From Bacillota bacterium (GTDB lineage Bacteria; Bacillota; Thermosediminibacteria; Thermosediminibacterales; Thermosediminibacteraceae), in contig QGUT01000048.1 in NCBI GenBank assembly GCA_003242255.1, positions 1-10,557 of the forward strand: a stretch of DNA of 10,557 bases, given 5' to 3'. This document shows positions 5,892-10,557 of this stretch, one piece after another. The notes beneath the pieces are model-generated. The model was not told the origin of the DNA. It made no database searches and saw nothing but the letters and a program-made list of their open reading frames with translations. The translations under genes and the position numbers were made by a program. Positions within the stretch are counted from its first letter, which is position 1. Every line of letters starts with the position of its first letter.

Positions 5892-6375
5892 CGCCCCGGC
5901 GCACGTATTCCAGAAGGCCGCCGGCCCTTATTATCTCCTCCAGAAAGGGCGGGTAGGGTCTTGCGGCAAATTCCCTGCCCGCAGTGAGGTCTCTGATAAT
6001 GCCCCTTTCCAGGTCCACTTCCACCTCGTCCCCTGCCTTTATGCTCTCCACCGCCTCCCCGCACTCGAGGACAGGAAGCCCTATGTTTATGGCGTTCCTG
6101 AAAAAAATCCGGGCAAAGGATCGGGCTATGACGCAGCTTACTCCCGCCCCTTTTATGGCGATGGGGGCGTGCTCCCTGGAACTGCCGCAGCCGAAATTTT
6201 TCCCCGCCACTATTATGTCGCCCTTACTTACTTTTTTAGAAAAACCCGGATCTATGTCTTCCATGCAGTGTACCGCCAGTTCCTCCGGCCGGGTGGTATT
6301 TAAATACCTGGCCGGGATTATCACGTCCGTATCCACGTTGTCGCCGAAAACCCAGGCTTTTCCCTTCAAATTCAT
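5875..6375 (-). CDS. leuD: 3-isopropylmalate dehydratase small subunit
   Basis: This 166-residue swivel-domain subunit joins LeuC to form isopropylmalate isomerase, which converts 2- to 3-isopropylmalate. The signature GKNFGCGSSREHAP (58-71) and ARSFARIFFRNAINIGLP (84-101) are intact. The short length places it in the compact archaeal-type LeuD group rather than the roughly 200-residue proteobacterial one, matching the short LeuC. The substrate-recognition loop reads ARYLNTT (22-28). Related homoaconitase-type small subunits differ in this loop, but the leucine operon context settles the role. The ATG overlaps the leuC stop by 4 bp (ATGA), and the 3' end overlaps leuB, so the three proteins are likely translationally coupled. 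Confidence 0.95.
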   Translation of the reverse strand: MNLKGKAWVFGDNVDTDVIIPARYLNTTRPEELAVHCMEDIDPGFSKKVSKGDIIVAGKNFGCGSSREHAPIAIKGAGVSCVIARSFARIFFRNAINIGLPVLECGEAVESIKAGDEVEVDLERGIIRDLTAGREFAARPYPPFLEEIIRAGGLLEYVRRGGVGRV

Positions 6376-7640
6376 ATTTTCACCACCTCTTCGGGATGGG
6401 CTATCCGCCCCAGCACCGCCGATGCCGCCGCCACCGCCGGGTTGGAGAGGTACACTTCGCTTTCCGGATGGCCCATCCTTCCTACGAAGTTCCGGTTGGT
6501 GGTGGCAACCGCTTTTTCCCCTTTTGCCAGGATTCCCATGTGGCCTCCTAGGCAGGGCCCGCAGGTGGGGGTGCTCACCACCGCCCCGGCTTCCAGAAAA
6601 ACTTCCGTTATGCCTTCCTTCAGCATCCGAAGGCTCACTTCCTGGGTGGCCGGGATGACGATGAGCCTCACCTCGGGGTGCACCCTCCTTCCCTTCAAAA
6701 TCTCGGCGGCCATCCTCATGTCCTCCAGCCTCCCGTTGGTGCAGGAGCCTATCACCACCTGGTCTATCGCGATTCCTGCAACTTCATACACGTCCGCCAC
6801 GTTGTCAGGGGAGTGGGGCTTCGCCACCTGCGGATTTATCCGGGAGACGTCGTAAGTCCTGACTTCGGCGTACGAGGCCCCTTCGTCGCTTTTGAAGATT
6901 TTGAATTCCCTCTTTCCCCTTTCCCTCGCATATTCTATAGCCCTTTCGTCGGGCTCCATAATGCCGTTCTTGGCCCCCGCCTCCACCGCCATGTTGGTCA
7001 TGGTGAACCTTTCGTCCATTGAGAGATACTTTAGGGCCTCTCCCGTAAATTCCATGGATTTGTAAAGGGCACCGTCCACACCGATGTCTCCGATGGTGTA
7101 AAGTATCAGATCCTTGCCCGTAACGTAGGGCCTGGGCCTTCCCACGTACTCAAATCTCATCGACTCGGGGACTTTGAGCCAGCATTTGCCCGTCATCATG
7201 GCGAAGGCGAGGTCCGTGCTCCCCACCCCCGTCGAAAAGGCCCCTAAAGCCCCGTAGGTGCATGTGTGGGAGTCGGCCCCGATCACCAGGTCCCCCGGCA
7301 TCACCAGGCCCTTTTCGGGGAGGAGCGCGTGCTCTATCCCCATCCGGCCGACCTCGAAATAATTGGTGATGTTTTGCTCCTTAGCAAATTCGCGGAGCGC
7401 CCTGCAGAGTTCGGCGGACTTTATGTCCTTGCAGGGGGCAAAGTGGTCTGGAACAAGGGCTATTTTATCTTTATCGAAGACCCTGCTTCCCCCCGCCTTT
7501 TTGAATTCCGATATGGCCACGGGGCCCGTTATGTCGTTGGCGAGAGCCAGGTCCACGTCCGCAAAGACGAATTCCCCCGGCTCTACGTAATCCTTTCCCG
7601 AGTGATGGGCTATTATCTTCTGGCTGATGGTCATTTTCAT
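6372..7640 (-). CDS. leuC: 3-isopropylmalate dehydratase large subunit
   Basis: This 422-residue aconitase-superfamily subunit carries the [4Fe-4S] cluster of isopropylmalate isomerase. The three cluster cysteines are C300 (VIGSCTNGRLEDM) and C360/C363 (TPTCGPCLGGHMG). GADSHTCTYGALGAFSTGVG (121-140) and the active-site NRNFVGRMGHPESEVYLSNP (382-401) are typical. At 422 residues it belongs to the compact LeuC form, not the roughly 466-residue E. coli form. ATG 7640 follows a GGGGGAG site 6 nt upstream; a second in-frame ATG two codons later is less well spaced. It lies 31 bp after leuA and overlaps leuD by 4 bp, consistent with stoichiometric synthesis. Confidence 0.95.
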   Translation of the reverse strand: MKMTISQKIIAHHSGKDYVEPGEFVFADVDLALANDITGPVAISEFKKAGGSRVFDKDKIALVPDHFAPCKDIKSAELCRALREFAKEQNITNYFEVGRMGIEHALLPEKGLVMPGDLVIGADSHTCTYGALGAFSTGVGSTDLAFAMMTGKCWLKVPESMRFEYVGRPRPYVTGKDLILYTIGDIGVDGALYKSMEFTGEALKYLSMDERFTMTNMAVEAGAKNGIMEPDERAIEYARERGKREFKIFKSDEGASYAEVRTYDVSRINPQVAKPHSPDNVADVYEVAGIAIDQVVIGSCTNGRLEDMRMAAEILKGRRVHPEVRLIVIPATQEVSLRMLKEGITEVFLEAGAVVSTPTCGPCLGGHMGILAKGEKAVATTNRNFVGRMGHPESEVYLSNPAVAAASAVLGRIAHPEEVVKI

Positions 7641-7671
7641 GATCTTCTCCCCCGTTTTTGCAGCTTTTCCC

Positions 7672-9198
7672 TTACCTGGACCCGGTTTCGCCGCTATTTA
7701 CGAAGCTCTTGTTCAAGGCGTTCACGTACGCCAGGGCGCTCGCCTCGATGACGTCGGTGCTGAGGCCCCGGCCGGTGTAAATCCTGCCGTCCCTTTCAAC
7801 CTTCACCACCACTTCGCCCATGGCGTCCTTTCCGCCCGAAACCGCCTTTATCGAGTAGTCCACCAGCCTGCACGCTACGCCGCAGGCCCGGTCGATGGCC
7901 CTGTAAGTTGCGTCTACGGGCCCGTCGCCGGTGGACGCTTCCTCCACCACCCGGTCTCCCTTCCTTATGCGGACGGTGGAGGTGGCGATGGACTGGTTGC
8001 CGCAAGATACCAGGAAGTATTCAAGTTCCAGCACTTTCGGAATGGCCGCCATCTGTTCACCCAGGATCGCCTCAATGTCCTCGTCGGTGACCTCCTTCTT
8101 CCTATCCGCCAGGTCCTTGAATTTTTCGAAGGCCTTCAGGGCATCTTCTTCCGAGACGTCGTACCCCAGTTCTTTCAGCCGGTGGAAGAAAGCGTGGCGC
8201 CCGGAGTGCTTCCCCAGCACTATCCGGTTGGAAGGAAGGCCGATGGACTCGGGAGTCATGATCTCGTAGGTGGACCTTTCGGCCAGGACCCCGTGCTGGT
8301 GAATCCCCGATTCGTGGGCGAAGGCGTTGGCCCCCACTATGGCCTTGTTGGGCTGGACGTATATGCCGGTGAGGGAACTCACCAGCCTGCTGGTGCGGTA
8401 TATCTGGCGGGTATCCACCCCCACTTCCACATCGTAGACGTCCTTTCGGGTGACAAGGGCCATGACGATTTCTTCCAAAGACGCGTTCCCGGCCCGCTCG
8501 CCGAGGCCATTGACCGCGCATTCCACCTGGGTGGCCCCGTTTTTCACCGCCGCGAGGGAATTGGCCACCGCCATCCCCAGGTCGTCGTGGCAGTGGACGC
8601 TCACCACCACCCGGTCCAGTTCCGGCACCCTCTCCCGGAGGGTCCTTATGAGTTCGCCAAATTCCTCGGGAGTAGAATACCCCACCGTGTCAGGGACGTT
8701 TATGACCGTTGCGCCGTTTTTCACGGCGGTGGAAAAGAGCCGGCATAAGAACTCCACGTCGGAGCGGCTGGCGTCCTCAGCCGAAAACTCCACGTCGGCG
8801 GTGTAGCATTTGGCCCTCTTTACGGCTTCCGCCGCCGCTTCGAGCACCTCTTCCGGTGACATCCGGAGCTTGTATTTCATGTGGATGGGGGAGGAAGCGA
8901 TGAAGGTGTGGATCCTCGGATTTTCGCTGTATTTTAAGGCTTCCCAGGCCGCGTCGATGTCCTTAAAATTTGCCCGGGCGAGGGCCGCTATGACCGGCCC
9001 CTTCACGTTTTCCGCTATTTTCTTCACCGCTTCAAAATCCCCTTTAGAGGCTACCGGAAACCCGGCTTCGATCACGTCCACTTTCATCTTCGCAAGCTGC
9101 TTTGCAATTTCCAGCTTTTCCTCTGCGTTTAAGGCCACGCCGGGCGTCTGCTCGCCGTCCCTCAAAGTTGTGTCGAATATCCATATCCTCCTGGCCAT
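7672..9198 (-). CDS. leuA: 2-isopropylmalate synthase
   Basis: This 508-residue enzyme condenses acetyl-CoA with 2-ketoisovalerate, the committed step of leucine synthesis. The TIM-barrel catalytic domain starts with IFDTTLRDGEQTPG (7-20), with R13 and D14. Metal ligands H202 and H204 are in VHCHDDLG, and GLGERAGN (231-238) supplies the conserved Asn. HESGIHQHG (295-303) ends the catalytic core. A C-terminal LeuA regulatory domain (about 385-500, with GDGPVDA and GRGLSTDVIEASA) is complete, so leucine feedback inhibition is expected. The length suits the full-length bacterial form and argues against citramalate or homocitrate synthase, although those relatives share the barrel. ATG 9198 follows a GGGGGGT site. 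The start codon sits in a GGCCATGGCC palindrome, and an AGGAGG follows inside codons 3-4. Confidence 0.94.
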   Translation of the reverse strand: MARRIWIFDTTLRDGEQTPGVALNAEEKLEIAKQLAKMKVDVIEAGFPVASKGDFEAVKKIAENVKGPVIAALARANFKDIDAAWEALKYSENPRIHTFIASSPIHMKYKLRMSPEEVLEAAAEAVKRAKCYTADVEFSAEDASRSDVEFLCRLFSTAVKNGATVINVPDTVGYSTPEEFGELIRTLRERVPELDRVVVSVHCHDDLGMAVANSLAAVKNGATQVECAVNGLGERAGNASLEEIVMALVTRKDVYDVEVGVDTRQIYRTSRLVSSLTGIYVQPNKAIVGANAFAHESGIHQHGVLAERSTYEIMTPESIGLPSNRIVLGKHSGRHAFFHRLKELGYDVSEEDALKAFEKFKDLADRKKEVTDEDIEAILGEQMAAIPKVLELEYFLVSCGNQSIATSTVRIRKGDRVVEEASTGDGPVDATYRAIDRACGVACRLVDYSIKAVSGGKDAMGEVVVKVERDGRIYTGRGLSTDVIEASALAYVNALNKSFVNSGETGSR

Positions 9199-9214
9199 GG
9201 CCGGACCCCCCGAT

Positions 9215-10213
9215 TTACTGCTGTTTTTTCAGCCAGGGCATCATGCTGCGGAGGGTTTCGCCGACCTTTTCGATGGGATGCTCGGCGTCCTTTGCCAGAA
9301 GCGTTTTGTAGACGGGCCTTCCCGCCTGGTTTTCCAGAATCCACCTTTTGGCGAATTCCCCGCTTGTTATCTCCTCCAGGACCTTTTTCATCTCTTTCCG
9401 GGTCTCTTCCGTTATTATCCGCTTCCCGACGGTGATGTCGCCGTACTTGGCGGTATCGCTGACCGAATACCTCATCCACTTGATGCCGCCTTCGTATATG
9501 AGGTCCACTATCAACTTCATCTCGTTGAGGCACTCGAAATAGGCGATTTCCGGCTGGTATCCGGCTTCCACCAGGGTCTCGAAACCGGCTTTGATGAGTT
9601 CGGTAAGCCCGCCGCAGAGCACGCACTGTTCGCCGAAAAGGTCGGTCTCCGTCTCTTCGGCGAAAGTGGTCTCGATGACCCCGGCCCTGGTAGCCCCGAT
9701 TCCCTTGGCGTAAGCCAATCCTATCTCGAGGGCCTTGCCGGTGTAGTCCTGGTGAACGGCGATCAGGGCCGGAACCCCCGCCCCCTGTTCGTACATCCTC
9801 CTCACCAGATGCCCGGGACCTTTGGGGGCCACCATGAATACGTCCACGTACTCGGGTGGTTCGATCTGGTGGAACCTGATGTTGAAGCCGTGGGCAAAGG
9901 CCAGGGCCTTGCCTTCCTTCAAATGGGGCTTTATGCACTCTTCGTAAACCTTCGGCTGGACGTGGTCGGGCACCAGGATCATGATGATATCCGCTTCTTT
10001 AGCCGCCTCCTCCACCTCTTTCACCGCAAGTCCGGCTTCTTCCGCCTGTTTCCACGACCTGCTGCCTTTGTAGAGCCCCACGACCACATCTACGCCGCTG
10101 TCCTTCAGGTTGAGGGCGTGGGCGTGCCCCTGGCTCCCGTACCCTATTACCGCCACCTTCTTCCCCTGCAGGATTTTTAAATCCGCATCGCCGTCGTAGT
10201 AGATTTTAGCCAT
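9215..10213 (-). CDS. ilvC: Ketol-acid reductoisomerase, class I (short)
   Basis: This 332-residue enzyme isomerises and reduces acetolactate (or acetohydroxybutyrate) to the dihydroxy acid, using Mg2+ and NAD(P)H. The Rossmann motif is VIGYGSQGHAHALN (22-35). Catalytic and metal residues H108, D191, E195, E227, E231 and substrate-binding S252 fall in the usual segments (LFGEQCVLCGG, YFECLNEMKLIVDLIYEGG). The length and single C-terminal knotted domain define class I. The cofactor-specificity loop after beta-2 reads GLYKGSRSW (46-54): S51 and S53 suggest NADPH phosphate binding, but the usual arginine of GLRxGS is replaced by Y48. ATG 10213 has an excellent AGGAGGGG site 6 nt upstream. It lies 51 bp after ilvN and 16 bp before leuA. 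Confidence 0.96.
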   Translation of the reverse strand: MAKIYYDGDADLKILQGKKVAVIGYGSQGHAHALNLKDSGVDVVVGLYKGSRSWKQAEEAGLAVKEVEEAAKEADIIMILVPDHVQPKVYEECIKPHLKEGKALAFAHGFNIRFHQIEPPEYVDVFMVAPKGPGHLVRRMYEQGAGVPALIAVHQDYTGKALEIGLAYAKGIGATRAGVIETTFAEETETDLFGEQCVLCGGLTELIKAGFETLVEAGYQPEIAYFECLNEMKLIVDLIYEGGIKWMRYSVSDTAKYGDITVGKRIITEETRKEMKKVLEEITSGEFAKRWILENQAGRPVYKTLLAKDAEHPIEKVGETLRSMMPWLKKQQ

Positions 10214-10264
10214 TAAAAACCCCTCCTGTTTTTTTTAAATTTTTTTAGCTTCTTCAGGCCTTTT
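10214..10264 (-). other. AT-rich ilvN-ilvC gap with strong ilvC ribosome site
   Basis: The 51-bp gap contains A-rich runs on the minus strand and AGGAGGGG (10227-10220) placed 6 nt before the ilvC start. I see no hairpin with a T tail and no TATAAT-like -10, so ilvC is expected to be cotranscribed with ilvN. The A-rich stretch may keep the ribosome site unstructured. Confidence 0.6.
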
Positions 10265-10557
10265 TTACTGTTCGGGAGATTCTATGCACTTGTTCCCCCG
10301 GTTCATCGCTATTATCCCGGTTCTCACCAGTTCCTTTATCCCGAAGGGCCGCAAGATCTCCTCCATGGCGTTTACCTTATCCTTATCGCCAGTAAGCTCG
10401 ATGATCATCGAATCGCGGCTTACGTCGATGATGTTGGCCCTGAAAATCTCCGCAATGCCTATTATCTCAGACCTCCTTTCGGGCTCGGTGTTGACTTTGA
10501 ACATCACCAGTTCCCGGCTCACCGAATTTTCCGGTTCGATGAAGCTCACCTTTATCA
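10265..10557 (-). CDS. ilvN: Acetolactate synthase small, regulatory subunit (3' part)
   Basis: The reading frame is open to the window edge, so only the C-terminal 97 or so codons are present; a GTG at 10549 is internal, not the start. The protein runs from IKVSFIEPENSVSREL through IAEIFRANIIDVS to LRPFGIKELVRTGIIAMNRG, which is the end of the ACT region and the C-terminal domain of IlvN/IlvH. Full-length relatives are about 160-170 residues, so roughly the first 65 to 70, including the main ACT domain, are upstream. The subunit activates the IlvB catalytic subunit and gives valine feedback inhibition. It precedes ilvC in the operon, and a partner ilvB may precede it outside the window. Confidence 0.93.
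   Translation of the reverse strand, partial: IKVSFIEPENSVSRELVMFKVNTEPERRSEIIGIAEIFRANIIDVSRDSMIIELTGDKDKVNAMEEILRPFGIKELVRTGIIAMNRGNKCIESPEQ

Noticed and set aside
7627..8748. Plus-strand open frame of about 370 codons opposite leuA
   Set aside because: Antisense shadow of leuA. The composition (rich in His, Gly, Val, Pro) and lack of motifs argue against a gene.
9186..9191. AGGAGG inside the first codons of leuA as a ribosome site for a different start
   Set aside because: No in-frame start follows at a suitable distance before the catalytic motif DTTLRDGEQ. The out-of-frame ATG after it opens only a short frame with no support.
8810..10180. Plus-strand open frame of about 450 codons opposite leuA and ilvC
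   Set aside because: It crosses two well-supported genes on the other strand and its translation shows no family motif.
10547..10549. GTG 10549 as the start of a small 94-residue protein
   Set aside because: The frame continues upstream with IKV, matching the interior of IlvN, and the window simply ends there.
1..10557. CRISPR arrays, tRNA or rRNA genes, insertion sequence ends
   Set aside because: I saw no spaced direct repeats, no cloverleaf-like segments with a TTCAA-type T-loop in context, and no transposase. The intron end is the only mobile signal.

Overview
The window is a stretch of a Firmicutes (Clostridia-type) chromosome. The evidence is a T-box leader, sigma-A promoters, strong AGGAGG-type ribosome sites with ATG, GTG and TTG starts, and a class IIC-type group II intron. 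The GC-rich third positions and the compact LeuC/LeuD suggest a thermophilic or moderately thermophilic clostridial lineage, but this is inference and I cannot name a genus. All genes lie on the minus strand, so transcription runs from high to low coordinates.

Right part (10557 down to 4806): the 3' part of ilvN (cut by the window edge), then ilvC, leuA, leuC, leuD and leuB. These are tightly packed, with gaps of 16 to 51 bp and overlaps at leuC/leuD and leuD/leuB. They form a branched-chain amino acid operon. IlvN regulates acetolactate synthase, IlvC makes the dihydroxy acid, and LeuA, LeuCD and LeuB carry 2-ketoisovalerate to 2-ketoisocaproate, the leucine precursor. No ilvD is visible.

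Middle (4811 down to about 4480): a sigma-A promoter whose -35 box sits in the last codons of leuB, followed by a complete T-box leader of about 300 nt with Stem I, specifier loop, T-box sequence, antiterminator and intrinsic terminator. The specifier reads best as AUC (Ile). It controls a separate acetolactate synthase large subunit gene, ilvB, which is therefore physically separated from ilvN.

Left part (2773 down to 156): an M24B metallopeptidase (Xaa-Pro peptidase type) with a TTG start and its own extended -10 promoter, then a MobA-like nucleotidyltransferase, then a TrmI-type tRNA m1A58 methyltransferase whose ribosome site overlaps the mobA stop. A hairpin terminator starts one base after the trmI stop. 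Immediately after its short U-rich tail begins the 5' end of a group II intron (positions 122 to 1, continuing outside the window). It closely resembles the Oceanobacillus iheyensis class IIC intron as I remember it, and post-terminator insertion is the known habit of that class.

The window is mostly ordinary metabolism. The points worth a second look are the terminator-targeted intron, the isoleucine-type T-box over an ilvB that lacks an adjacent small subunit, and the unrelated housekeeping genes downstream of that T-box.
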